The notes beneath the pieces are model-generated. The model worked only from the letters and a program-made list of their open reading frames with translations. It was not told where the DNA came from and did not search any database. Made by a program: the position numbers and the translations under genes. A stretch of DNA of 64,000 nt from Marinomonas profundimaris (GTDB lineage: Bacteria > Pseudomonadota > Gammaproteobacteria > Pseudomonadales > Marinomonadaceae), in contig NZ_AYOZ01000003.1 in NCBI RefSeq assembly GCF_000508165.1, forward strand, positions 62,001-126,000. Direction: 5' to 3'. Each line of letters begins with the position of its first letter. Position 1 is the first letter of the stretch. Positions 26,953-35,823 of this stretch are shown piece after piece.

Positions 26953-28461
26953 ATGAGATTAGAAATACAGTGCGAAGATAGAATCGGCATGGTACATGAG
27001 ATTCTCGATTTATTTACATCGCACCAAATTGATATGCGCTTGGTAGAAATAGACAGTAAACAGCGCTGTATCTATTGCGGATTTCTGGATATACCTTTTT
27101 CGTTGTTGCAGCGTTTGTTGGCTGAGATTCGTCGATTAGACAGTGTTGAAGACGTGAAAACAGTCATGTTCACACCGTTTGAACGAGAACATAATGCACT
27201 TTATACCTTATTAGAAACTCTACCAGACGGTGTTATTTCGGTTGACCTTAAGGGCTACATTACCATGGTGACGGAGCTGGCGGCTGAAGACTTGAATGTT
27301 CCGGTTGCCGATTTATTGCATAAACCTTTGCAGCAGTTTATTAAGGGTATCAGCTTTTCAAAAGACGTTTGGGCAAACCCAAAGGTCGGAATGAGCAAGC
27401 GAATCCGCATTCGTAATAAAACCTTGTTATTGGAAATGAAACCCATTTTAGTGTCCGATGACGATGGCCTAGAAAACCCAGCAGGAACGGTCATCTATTT
27501 AAAATCTGAACTGCGTTTGAACCGCCAAGCTGCAAGTTTGAAACAAGCCCCCGACGCCGAAAACCATTTAGAACTCTATTTCCAGTCTGCTGTAAGACAA
27601 AGTCAAACGATGAAACGAACCTTAACCGAAGCAAAAGCGTTTGCAGAGGTTGCCATGCCGTTGCTTGTGCAGGGCGAAGTTGGCACAGGGAAGCGGGATT
27701 TCATCGAAGCGCTGTTCCAATATTGGCATAAGCGCCAAGCGGATCAAGACGCTCAGCTGGTAATACGCCATGCTCGAGATTTAACATGTGACGATATTGC
27801 GGCGTTAGACACCCAGTCTGGTTGGTTTGTAATTACAGATATTGAATATCTGCAAGAGTCTGTGCAAGTTAGCTTGTCCAATTGGCTGACTCGACAACCG
27901 ATCGTGGCAACCAGTTTTGATGCCAGTGTGCGTTTGATCAGTCTTTCTTCTTTAAGCAGAAAACAGTTGTCCGATGGGGTAACGTTAAATAAAAGCCTGT
28001 ATTTTTCGTTGGCCACATTGCAGCTTGCAATGCCATCACTGAGAGAGCGTAAAGAAGACATTGAAGGCTTGGTTCAGCAAATTATTATGGCGCAATCGGA
28101 GCGTTATCGGTTACCCGTGCCTACAGTATCAAAAGGGGCGCTGACTAAATTGGCTTTGTATGATTGGCCTGGTAATTTGAAAGAATTACAAAACATTTGC
28201 CTTCAAGCCTTGTTGGCCGTGAAAGGAAAAGAGTGGGCAGCAGATGATTTGGTGTTGCCTGAGACCTGTACCTTGACAGGTCTTACATTAATCAATGAGT
28301 CATTGGATGTTACTGTGAAACACTGGGAGGCCGAGCTTCTAAAGCAGTTGTACCCAAATTTTCCAAGTACAAGGCGTTTAGCAAAAGCGGTTGGCATGAG
28401 CCACAGTGCGATCGCGAACAAGCTAAAAGAATACGGTATTAGTACGAAATTGCCAGATTGA
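26953..28461 (+). CDS. tyrR: TyrR-type aromatic amino acid regulator
   Basis: A 502-aa regulator with the TyrR domain order. An ACT domain comes first (MRLEIQCEDRIGMVHEILDL), then a PAS domain (about residues 78-190), then a sigma-54-type AAA+ domain with a Walker A motif (GEVGTGK), and last a FIS-type helix-turn-helix (AKAVGMSHSAIANKLKEYGI). The sigma-54-contacting GAFTGA loop is absent, as in TyrR, which acts with sigma-70. Length is close to E. coli TyrR (513 aa). The PhhR branch in Pseudomonas is the alternative. No aromatic gene lies adjacent, so it probably acts elsewhere. Confidence 0.9.
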   Translation: MRLEIQCEDRIGMVHEILDLFTSHQIDMRLVEIDSKQRCIYCGFLDIPFSLLQRLLAEIRRLDSVEDVKTVMFTPFEREHNALYTLLETLPDGVISVDLKGYITMVTELAAEDLNVPVADLLHKPLQQFIKGISFSKDVWANPKVGMSKRIRIRNKTLLLEMKPILVSDDDGLENPAGTVIYLKSELRLNRQAASLKQAPDAENHLELYFQSAVRQSQTMKRTLTEAKAFAEVAMPLLVQGEVGTGKRDFIEALFQYWHKRQADQDAQLVIRHARDLTCDDIAALDTQSGWFVITDIEYLQESVQVSLSNWLTRQPIVATSFDASVRLISLSSLSRKQLSDGVTLNKSLYFSLATLQLAMPSLRERKEDIEGLVQQIIMAQSERYRLPVPTVSKGALTKLALYDWPGNLKELQNICLQALLAVKGKEWAADDLVLPETCTLTGLTLINESLDVTVKHWEAELLKQLYPNFPSTRRLAKAVGMSHSAIANKLKEYGISTKLPD

Positions 28462-28480
28462 TAACAAATCAATCTGGCAA
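28450..28480 (+). terminator. Inverted repeat over the tyrR stop codon
   Basis: A perfect 13-bp inverted repeat (TTGCCAGATTGAT and its complement) with loop AACAA spans the stop codon. There is no T run, so intrinsic termination is uncertain. Confidence 0.45.
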
Positions 28481-28500
28481 ACGGTGTTTAATAGAATGGC

Positions 28501-28665
28501 TTAGTAGGGACGGTTACGGCGAGGAGCAGGGCGTCGCATTTTTTCTTCACGCTCAATTTTAATCGGCTGAAGCTTTGTTTTAGGTTGCGTCGCTTGTTTC
28601 TGGATATTGGTTACCAAGAAAGCAATTGCAGCACACGCGGCAACGAACAATAAAAATTCAAACAT
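28501..28665 (-). CDS. Small single-pass membrane protein, 54 aa
   Basis: A short frame starting MFEFLLFVAACAAIAFLV, i.e. one N-terminal membrane helix, followed by a basic cytoplasmic tail (IKIEREEKMRRPAPRRNRPY). The ATG at 28665 has GGAGAA at a standard distance, which is the best argument that it is real. It lies convergent to tyrR in a gap otherwise without genes. I do not recognise a family; the layout resembles small stress- or complex-associated membrane proteins. Confidence 0.6.
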   Translation of the reverse strand: MFEFLLFVAACAAIAFLVTNIQKQATQPKTKLQPIKIEREEKMRRPAPRRNRPY

Positions 28666-28792
28666 GGCATTTCTCCAAACTAGTTATTCTTATCACAATC
28701 ATGAGCCATTATGATCACTGGGTAAAGGCGGTTATGTAGTCTTTTAGTTAATGGAGGGTGATAAAGAGAAATCAACCCCCTTGCATTCAGTG

Positions 28793-29614
28793 TCACAAGT
28801 TATATCTTTTTCTCAGGTATCTTGCCACGCCATCTTCATCGTGATGACCAATGATATCGGTTGCGGCTTCTTTTACATGACGTAGTGCATTGTCGGTTGC
28901 AAACGCTTCATCGGAGGCGGAAAACATAGACAAATCATTGTCTCCGTCTCCAAACACCACTAGCGTTTCGGCACCAATTTCTTCTTTTAGTTCCATCAGT
29001 GCAGAACCTTTACACACATTGCTGTGATGAATGTCTAACCAAAACGCGTCTGGATGATAAATGCCACCACCCGAGTACGCAGTTAAATGGCTGTGTTCTT
29101 GGCTGTCTTTGATGATGTTATCAATCAACTCTGGTCGACCCATGGCGCTGATGTTGGTGATTTTCGCGTTTTGAGTCAGCTCGGTAAGAGGGTGAAGGCT
29201 CATGTTTTTATGGTTGCCTAACTCGTTGGCAATGTGATCGCTTAAGTGACCAGAAAGTGGAGCGTGGTAGACCTGATGTGAGCCATCTTCTCCTAAGCAA
29301 AAAATGAAAGGAGTGACTTCGTTTTCTTCAAAGGAAGGCAGCAATTCAGAAATGTGGCTTTGGGACAGTAGGTTTCTGTGGCGATATTGGTTTTGCTGGG
29401 GGTCCCACCATTCGACGCCATTTTTAAAAATTTGCCAGTTGGGAAATTGATGCCCTTCAATGCAAGGCATGGCCGCAAAATGGGTTCGTCCTGTGGCGAC
29501 AGTATAGAAGATACCCGCTGACTTTAAGCGCTCAAGTGTGTCGAGCGTGTAATCCGAAAGACGTTGATGTCGGTTAAGTAGGGTTCCATCCAGATCAAAT
29601 GCCACTAATTCCAT
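28793..29614 (-). CDS. Cof-type HAD family phosphatase
   Basis: A 273-aa HAD-superfamily hydrolase of the Cof/YidA type (subclass IIB cap). Motif I is FDLDGTLL, motif II is in YTVATGR, and motif IV is VFGDGDNDLSMF; the conserved lysine is in NVCKGSALMELKE. Such enzymes dephosphorylate sugar phosphates or cofactors with broad specificity. I choose the ATG at 29614 (MELVAFDLDG), which has GAGG upstream; the longer frame from 29671 adds residues unlike the family. It is followed at the start end by the HopJ gene on the same strand. Confidence 0.9.
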   Translation of the reverse strand: MELVAFDLDGTLLNRHQRLSDYTLDTLERLKSAGIFYTVATGRTHFAAMPCIEGHQFPNWQIFKNGVEWWDPQQNQYRHRNLLSQSHISELLPSFEENEVTPFIFCLGEDGSHQVYHAPLSGHLSDHIANELGNHKNMSLHPLTELTQNAKITNISAMGRPELIDNIIKDSQEHSHLTAYSGGGIYHPDAFWLDIHHSNVCKGSALMELKEEIGAETLVVFGDGDNDLSMFSASDEAFATDNALRHVKEAATDIIGHHDEDGVARYLRKRYNL

Positions 29615-29727
29615 AACCACCTCATGCGTAATGTGTTTGGCACTATCGCACTTTATCAGTGGGAAATTCAACTGTTAACGAGGGTAAATAATATTCAGAG
29701 AATAGGGCGCAGAAAACAGAGGGTGTT

Positions 29728-29763
29728 GGGCCGCAAAACCACGCAAGCGATGATAGCGGCCCT
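29728..29763 (-). terminator. Inverted repeat after the HopJ-family gene
   Basis: GGGCCGC and GCGGCCC are separated by about 20 bases. There is no clear T run, so it is a weak candidate. Confidence 0.35.
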
Positions 29764-29768
29764 AAGTA

Positions 29769-30119
29769 TCAGTTTTTATTCACTAAAGCCGTTGAAGAGA
29801 AAGCAATGCCCGACCAACCATTTTTAATAAATTGGCGAATATTCTGATGGTCTGTGGCATCCAGATTTTCTAGTACATCAACACGATAGAAATTTCCAAA
29901 TAAATGCAACGTTTCTGCATCGGTTAGTTGATGAATCGATGCAAATGAGAAAATTTTGCAGGAGCCATTGTTTTCATTTATCGCATTCTGTTGCTCGCCA
30001 TTTGTAAAAGCGACGGGTGTGAAATCGTACTCGCGTTCAATAACATCAATAACTTCCTTGAATTGGACGTTTTCTGGCGTTTGTTTGATCTTTTCAATCA
30101 GTGTTTGTGTGCTTAACAT
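29769..30119 (-). CDS. HopJ type III effector family protein
   Basis: A 116-aa protein of the HopJ family. The pattern VQFKEVIDVIEREYDFTPVAFTNG, broken by N-rich NENNGSCKIFSFA, followed by LHLFGNFYRVDVL, matches it. Despite the name, HopJ homologues are widespread in free-living gammaproteobacteria without a type III secretion system, and none is visible here, so an effector role is unlikely. Start is the ATG at 30119 with GGAG upstream. It lies 26 bases downstream of the Bcr/CflA exporter gene and may be cotranscribed with it. Confidence 0.85.
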   Translation of the reverse strand: MLSTQTLIEKIKQTPENVQFKEVIDVIEREYDFTPVAFTNGEQQNAINENNGSCKIFSFASIHQLTDAETLHLFGNFYRVDVLENLDATDHQNIRQFIKNGWSGIAFSSTALVNKN

Positions 30120-30144
30120 TAGGGCTCCATAGTGTTGATTGTTA

Positions 30145-31344
30145 TTAAGATTCGGTGTCTGTTGTGGGGTTTGCGTAGTGCACAGTGACTTTGAAAATGA
30201 CAAAGGCAATGATGCCGCACGTGGCGATGGTTATCAGCATAGGGACAAACGTGTCGTTATGAAAAATACTTACGACAGCACCACCTAACGCGCCGAAAGC
30301 AAAGCGAGAAGTGCCCGCTAAGGCGGCGACACTGCCATTGTGATTGCCCGCATTTTTTAGTGCGCCTGCCATAAAGCCACTGCCGAGTATGCCCATTGGC
30401 CCCATAAATAACATGCTGGTAATAATGATAAAGAAGAGCGGAGGGCGCTCAAAAAAACTCACGAAGATCATTAATATCGACGCTACTAATGGAACGTAAA
30501 TCGCATATTTAGACAGCAACTCTGTGCCGATTTTTTCAACGTAGCGACCATTAATGGTTGACGCTAGCATCATAGAAATAACATTAAGTCCCACCAAGAA
30601 ACCAAAGTTAGCCGGGTCAACGCCATAAATTTCAATATAGACATAAGAAGAGCCCGTAATGAAACTCATCATACCCGCGAAATAAAACGCGGAGGCGGCG
30701 ACATAACCCAACACGGATGGATTTTTAATCAAGATTCCATAGTTACGAGAAGCGTTGATAAATGAAAACGGGGTGCGTTGTTCCGGAGGCAGCGTTTCAG
30801 GAATCGTGCGTAAAAATAAAACCATGGCGATAATGGCTAATATGCCTAAGAAAACAAAAATATAATGCCAGCTTAGAATGGTCAAAATGGCCCCGCCAAG
30901 AATCGGTGCGGCTAAAGGCGCAAGCGCCATCACCAGCATGATCATCGACATGGTTTTAGCAAATTGATTTATCGACATGCCATCTTTCACAAGAGCGGGA
31001 ACGCACACGGCCACAGCGGCACCGCCAAAGGCTTGAACGGCTCGGCCGACGAGTAACATTTCATAGCTTTGTGCGATGGCACATATCAAACTACCAATGG
31101 CAAAAACACCCAGACCACCAACGACGACTTTTCGGCGTCCTATGGCGTCTGAAATTGGACCAAAGACAATCTGTAGAAAAGCAAACACCAACAAATACAA
31201 ACTTAACGTCATTTGTATCAGGCTAATATCGGTCTCTAAGCTTTTAGATATGGTTGGAATACTGGGTAGATAAGCGTCAATGGCCAGCGGTGTTAGTCCA
31301 GACAGAAGGCCGAGAACTAAAATAATGGGGAAAGTCAGTTTCAT
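30145..31344 (-). CDS. Bcr/CflA family drug-resistance MFS exporter
   Basis: A 399-aa, 12-helix major facilitator of the DHA1 Bcr/CflA group. The N-terminal segment (LSGLTPLAIDAYLPSIPTIS) and the loop GPISDAIGRRKVVVGG (MFS motif A) are typical. The family exports drugs such as bicyclomycin and chloramphenicol, and some members export cysteine or sulfonamides; the substrate here is unknown. It is divergent from the ABC exporter gene with 306 bases between. Confidence 0.9.
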   Translation of the reverse strand: MKLTFPIILVLGLLSGLTPLAIDAYLPSIPTISKSLETDISLIQMTLSLYLLVFAFLQIVFGPISDAIGRRKVVVGGLGVFAIGSLICAIAQSYEMLLVGRAVQAFGGAAVAVCVPALVKDGMSINQFAKTMSMIMLVMALAPLAAPILGGAILTILSWHYIFVFLGILAIIAMVLFLRTIPETLPPEQRTPFSFINASRNYGILIKNPSVLGYVAASAFYFAGMMSFITGSSYVYIEIYGVDPANFGFLVGLNVISMMLASTINGRYVEKIGTELLSKYAIYVPLVASILMIFVSFFERPPLFFIIITSMLFMGPMGILGSGFMAGALKNAGNHNGSVAALAGTSRFAFGALGGAVVSIFHNDTFVPMLITIATCGIIAFVIFKVTVHYANPTTDTES

Positions 31345-31650
31345 ATAATGGCTTTATTTATGGATGAATCGGTTGTTTGCAACAAAGTTGAAGCATATTT
31401 GTACGCGAACTGAATTATAATGGGTTTGTTTATTGTCAGCGGCTCTAATTGTGCAAACACTAAGTAAAGCGCATTGCGATGCATTTTGAAAGGCGGTTCT
31501 TTTCTGGTTTTCAATTATGTAACGTGCTTCAATTTTGCCTCTTTGCTAAAACAATGATGGATCTGTGTCATTTACCGCTACATCACTCTATTTTCTCGTT
31601 TTGTTCTATTTTCTGAGCAGCATCAATTTTAGGGTCCAATAAGGAATATT
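31345..31650. other. Divergent intergenic region
   Basis: A 306-base AT-rich gap between the divergent MFS and ABC exporter genes. It must hold both promoters. I see no coding frame, RNA gene or convincing hairpin; AAGGAAT lies just before the ABC gene start. Confidence 0.6.
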
Positions 31651-33513
31651 ATGTTACGTTTTTTTGAAAAATGGGTGTCGGCTTATCCTGATATCGACGC
31701 AATACAATCCCCTAAAACATTGCTCGCTTTTTGTCGCTACTACTCGAAAGGCGTAGAGCTGCCGCTGTTAATTATGTCGATCTTAACCGCGACCATCGCG
31801 ATTCTAGAAGTGACCTTGTTCAGTTTCATGGGGCAGCTGGTTGATTGGTTGATTAACAAAAATCCAGACACCTTCTTTGCAGAAGAGGGTTCACACCTAA
31901 TGTGGATGTCTTTGATGATTCTCGTGGCAATGCCATTGGTGACGTTTTTGCATTCAGCTATTATTCATCAAACCTTGCTTGGTAATTATCCAATGCGGAT
32001 TCGATGGTTGTCTCATCATTATATTTTGCGTCAAAGCATGTCTTTCTTTCAGGATGAATTTGCGGGGCGTATTTCCACCAAGGTCATGCAAACTTCGCTC
32101 GCAGTTCGTGAAACCGTGATGAAATTGCTCGATGTATTGGTTTATATCGGCGTGTACTTTGTTTCCATGGTTGTGTTGATCGGCAATGCAGACTATCGCT
32201 TGATGATTCCAATGCTAACTTGGTTGGTTTGTTATGTGTTGTTACAGCTTTATTTCGTACCGAAACTGAAAAAAATATCCGCCGAACAAGCCGACGCTCG
32301 CTCGACCATGACCGGCCGAGTGGTCGACAGCTACAGTAACATCACGACGGTGAAACTTTTTTCACATCATGAACGTGAAGTGGAATACGCGAAAGACGGC
32401 ATGGATGGCTTTTTACAAACGGTTTATAGGCAAATGCGTTTGGTTACCTTGCTCAACGTAGGTGTGCAATCGTGTAACTACATATTGACGTTTTCAATTG
32501 CCGCCTTATCTATTTGGTTGTGGACAGACAGTGTTATTAGCGTGGGCGCGATTGCCATTGCAGTCAGTTTGGCACTTCGCTTAAATGGCATGGCCCAATG
32601 GATTATGTGGGAAGTGAGTGCGCTGTTTGAAAACATTGGTATGGTCAATGACGGTATGAAAACCCTATCGCGACCTATTGAAATAGAAGATTCAAAAGAC
32701 GCACCGGCATTATTGGTTCCGCACGGGAAAATTGAATATGACGCGGTTAATTTCCATTATGGAAAACAAGATAACAAGGTGATTGAAAATCTTGTACTGT
32801 CTATTAAAGCGGGCGAAAAAGTAGGATTAGTTGGTCGCTCTGGTGCAGGTAAATCGACCATAGTGAACTTGCTGATGCGCTTTCACGATATCGAATCCGG
32901 CCACATTCGCATTGATGGGCAAGACATTCGAGACGTTAAACAAGATTCGATACGCGCTCAAATCGGCATGGTGACGCAAGACACGTCTTTGTTACACCGA
33001 ACAGTACGTGAGAATTTATTATACGGTCGACCAGACGCAACCGAAGCCGAAATGATTGCCGCGGCGAAGCAAGCGGAAGCGCATGATTTCATTCAAACGC
33101 TTACCGACCCATTTGGTAATGTCGGTTATGACGCCATGGTCGGAGAGCGCGGTATCAAATTATCTGGCGGCCAACGACAGCGTATTGCGATTGCACGTGT
33201 GTTGTTGAAAGATGCGCCATTGTTGATATTGGACGAGGCAACCTCGGCGCTGGATTCGGAAGTGGAAGCGGCCATTCAAGACAGCTTATACAAGTTGATG
33301 CAAGGCAAAACCGTGATTGCGATTGCTCACCGATTATCGACCATTGCCGCAATGGATCGCTTGATCGTATTGGACAAAGGCAACATCGTCGAGCAAGGCA
33401 GCCATGAAGAACTGATTAAACACGCTGGGATTTATGCGTCACTTTGGACTCATCAAACGGGCGGTTTTTTGGCCGCAGATATTGATCCTGACGATCCTAA
33501 AAGTGAGGCTTAA
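31651..33513 (+). CDS. ABC transporter, fused permease/ATPase (exporter half)
   Basis: A 620-aa exporter-type half transporter. Six membrane helices lie in about residues 35-320, followed by a nucleotide-binding domain with Walker A (GRSGAGKST), Q-loop (MVTQDTSLL), signature (LSGGQRQR), Walker B (LLILDEATSALDSE) and H-loop (AIAHRLSTI), all intact. It probably works as a homodimer. The substrate cannot be told. It begins with ATG after AAGGAA. An SMR exporter gene follows 75 bases later, so the two may form an export operon. Confidence 0.93.
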   Translation: MLRFFEKWVSAYPDIDAIQSPKTLLAFCRYYSKGVELPLLIMSILTATIAILEVTLFSFMGQLVDWLINKNPDTFFAEEGSHLMWMSLMILVAMPLVTFLHSAIIHQTLLGNYPMRIRWLSHHYILRQSMSFFQDEFAGRISTKVMQTSLAVRETVMKLLDVLVYIGVYFVSMVVLIGNADYRLMIPMLTWLVCYVLLQLYFVPKLKKISAEQADARSTMTGRVVDSYSNITTVKLFSHHEREVEYAKDGMDGFLQTVYRQMRLVTLLNVGVQSCNYILTFSIAALSIWLWTDSVISVGAIAIAVSLALRLNGMAQWIMWEVSALFENIGMVNDGMKTLSRPIEIEDSKDAPALLVPHGKIEYDAVNFHYGKQDNKVIENLVLSIKAGEKVGLVGRSGAGKSTIVNLLMRFHDIESGHIRIDGQDIRDVKQDSIRAQIGMVTQDTSLLHRTVRENLLYGRPDATEAEMIAAAKQAEAHDFIQTLTDPFGNVGYDAMVGERGIKLSGGQRQRIAIARVLLKDAPLLILDEATSALDSEVEAAIQDSLYKLMQGKTVIAIAHRLSTIAAMDRLIVLDKGNIVEQGSHEELIKHAGIYASLWTHQTGGFLAADIDPDDPKSEA

Positions 33514-33588
33514 TATTGGTTTATAGTGTCTTGAAGCGACCGTGAGCCAATAACGGATGTATTTTAATTTTCCATGCGGAGACGTTCT

Positions 33589-33918
33589 ATGACGTATTTT
33601 TTGTTGTTCTTGGCCATATTGGCTGAAGTGATCGCAACGACGGCATTAAAAGCCTCGGACTCTTTCGCTAAATTAGGGCCAAGTGTGGTGTTAGTGATTG
33701 GTTATGCGGTGTCTTTTTACCTATTAACCATTGTCATGAGATCGATGCCTACTGGCGTAACATACGCAATTTGGTCGGGCTTAGGTATCGTGTTAATTTC
33801 GCTGTTTGGGTACTTTTTTGCCAATGAGAAACTCGACTTGGCGGCGTGTTTAGGCATGTCCTTGATCGTGGCGGGTGTTGTGGTCATTAATGTATTTTCT
33901 GACACGGTCAGTCATTAG
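33589..33918 (+). CDS. Small multidrug resistance (SMR/EmrE-like) exporter
   Basis: A 109-aa, four-helix SMR protein. The essential glutamate of helix 1 is present in LAILAEVIATTALK (Glu13, equivalent to EmrE Glu14), with helix 3 motif VTYAIWSGLGIV. Such proteins are drug/proton antiporters (Qac type). I choose the ATG at 33589, which aligns with EmrE and has GGAG upstream; the frame from 33574 adds MRRRS. It is followed by a strong terminator. Confidence 0.93.
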   Translation: MTYFLLFLAILAEVIATTALKASDSFAKLGPSVVLVIGYAVSFYLLTIVMRSMPTGVTYAIWSGLGIVLISLFGYFFANEKLDLAACLGMSLIVAGVVVINVFSDTVSH

Positions 33919-33943
33919 TAGCTCGCGGTTAACGCTGTAATAT

Positions 33944-33979
33944 AAAAAAACGCGCCATTTGAAATGAGCGCGTTTTTTT
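33944..33979. terminator. Bidirectional terminator between the SMR gene and the glycoside phosphorylase gene
   Basis: AACGCGC-CATTT and AAATG-GCGCGTT stem with flanking A and T runs; it serves both convergent genes. Confidence 0.85.
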
Positions 33980-33995
33980 ATTCTGTTTTTAGCCA

Positions 33996-35756
33996 TTACG
34001 AAATGGATTTGACTCGTCCTCTCTTATTTGCAAGCCAGACAAACTGATAAGGCATCAGTGTAACTTTCCCTAAATGGTCTTCATACACCTGTTCTGATAC
34101 TAGATCAGTCCAATCGTCTGTCGCAATCAGGTTCAGTTCTGACAAGTTAAAACTCTGTGGCTGATCGGTCATGTTGTACACCGCAAACAAGCTTTGTCTT
34201 CTGTCTAGGCTTTGGCGCCAGAACGCAAACAGGTTTTCGCCCATGTGCAAAATGTATTGCGTGGCGTTGGGGTGAAACGCCGGTTGCGCTCGGCGAATTT
34301 GGGTTAATTTAGTGACGCTTTGAAAGACCTTTTGATGATGAGTGGGTGTATTCAATGCGTGTTCTAAGTCTTCCATGTCCCAAATGTGGCGGTTAATCGA
34401 GCGAAAATGACCTGTGTTATTGACGCGATCCAAATCGTTTTCTGTGCCAAACAAACTATGGATATAAAAGGCAGGCACGCCTTCCAGCGCCATCATAACC
34501 CCGGCGGCACAAAGAAAGCGGGCGAATTGCCACTGGTCTGGACCGTGCTGAGCGGACCCTGACAGCGCATTCCAAAGACTGATGTTGATCTCGTAAGGCT
34601 TAGCCTCGCCTTCCGGTGTGGTGCGAGAGCTTATCTTGCCGCCAAACCGCTTCATCGTATTAATGAGCGTTTCCAATTCCCACTCCGACAGCAGGCCTTC
34701 TGTTGGTCGTAAACCAATGCCATCATGCGACGCAAGGAAATTCAAATACGTGGTGCCTTGCTGTGCGGGCGGCATGCTCATGAGCCATTGTTTCAAATGG
34801 CTACCGTTGCCAGTCACAAGGCTGTTAATAAGCAAAGGCGGTAACGAAAAGTTGTAGATCAAATGCGCTTCGTTGGCGTTACCAAAGTAGGTTAGATTTT
34901 CCTGATTTGGTATGTTGGTTTCTGTGATGATGACGGACTCAGGCGCGTAATGTTCAATCATCAAGCGTAATAAACGGATCATTTCATGGGTTTGCGGTAG
35001 GTTAATGCAATTGGTACCGGGGATTTTCCATAAAAACGCCACCGCGTCTAAGCGAAACCAACGGATGCCTTTTTCTAAATACAAATGAATGATGCGTAGA
35101 AACTCCAGCAGCACTTCTGGCTTTTCAAAATTCAAATCGACTTGGTCATGACTAAACGTGCACCAAACATGTTTTTCGCCGTTTTTGGTTTGCACTTCTC
35201 GCAGCAGTGGAGACGTTCTTGGGCGAACAACGGCGCTTAAATCTGCACTCGGATCGGCTTCATAAAAAAAGTCTGCACCAGGGTGAACACCCGCTTTGAA
35301 GTTTTCAAACCATAGGCTTCGGCTCGAGCAATGGTTAATGACCAAATCGCCCATGACTTTGAAATCTTTTGATAAATTGGCGACGTGATCCCATTTTCCG
35401 CATGAAGGATTCACCGTGGTGTAATCCATCACACTGAAGCCATCGTCTGAACTGTAAGGAAAAAAAGGCAGCAAGTGAACGGCGGAAATGCAATCGGATA
35501 GTTTGCTTTTAACAAACTGGTGCAATGTTTCCAAGGGCGCTTCGTCTTTCCTGCGTAACGTATCCGCGTACGTAATCAGCATGATGTCGGATTGATCCCA
35601 CAAGTTTTTGTGGGGTTGGGGTGACTCGGTTGCCGGATCTAGATGAAAGGTGGCCAAGCATTTTTCCGACAATACCTTATTGTCTAAGGTGGGGTAAATG
35701 ACTTGTAAATGAGCAATCAATCGTTGTTCTAGATGCGACAAAGGAGCATTTTCCAT
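33996..35756 (-). CDS. GH13_18 sugar phosphorylase, probably glucosylglycerate phosphorylase
   Basis: A 586-aa glycoside hydrolase family 13 protein of the sucrose-phosphorylase subfamily (13_18). The nucleophile Asp is in RWFRLDAVAFLWK, the acid/base Glu in IITETNIPN, and the transition-state Asp in LASHDGIGLRP. Subfamily members phosphorolyse sucrose, sucrose-6-phosphate, glucosylglycerol or glucosylglycerate. The neighbouring genes encode glucosyl-3-phosphoglycerate synthase and its phosphatase, so I favour glucosylglycerate (giving glucose-1-phosphate and D-glycerate). That assignment rests on context. It is the last gene of the three-gene set. Confidence 0.85.
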   Translation of the reverse strand: MENAPLSHLEQRLIAHLQVIYPTLDNKVLSEKCLATFHLDPATESPQPHKNLWDQSDIMLITYADTLRRKDEAPLETLHQFVKSKLSDCISAVHLLPFFPYSSDDGFSVMDYTTVNPSCGKWDHVANLSKDFKVMGDLVINHCSSRSLWFENFKAGVHPGADFFYEADPSADLSAVVRPRTSPLLREVQTKNGEKHVWCTFSHDQVDLNFEKPEVLLEFLRIIHLYLEKGIRWFRLDAVAFLWKIPGTNCINLPQTHEMIRLLRLMIEHYAPESVIITETNIPNQENLTYFGNANEAHLIYNFSLPPLLINSLVTGNGSHLKQWLMSMPPAQQGTTYLNFLASHDGIGLRPTEGLLSEWELETLINTMKRFGGKISSRTTPEGEAKPYEINISLWNALSGSAQHGPDQWQFARFLCAAGVMMALEGVPAFYIHSLFGTENDLDRVNNTGHFRSINRHIWDMEDLEHALNTPTHHQKVFQSVTKLTQIRRAQPAFHPNATQYILHMGENLFAFWRQSLDRRQSLFAVYNMTDQPQSFNLSELNLIATDDWTDLVSEQVYEDHLGKVTLMPYQFVWLANKRGRVKSIS

Positions 35757-35823
35757 GTTTACCTGCCTGTCTTTTAAATCAATGGGTGAAAATCAACGCG
35801 TTGGTGTGTTTATCAACGTCCTG

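Noticed and set aside
29769..30119. HopJ gene as evidence of a type III secretion effector
   Set aside because: HopJ homologues are common in non-pathogens and no secretion genes are in view.
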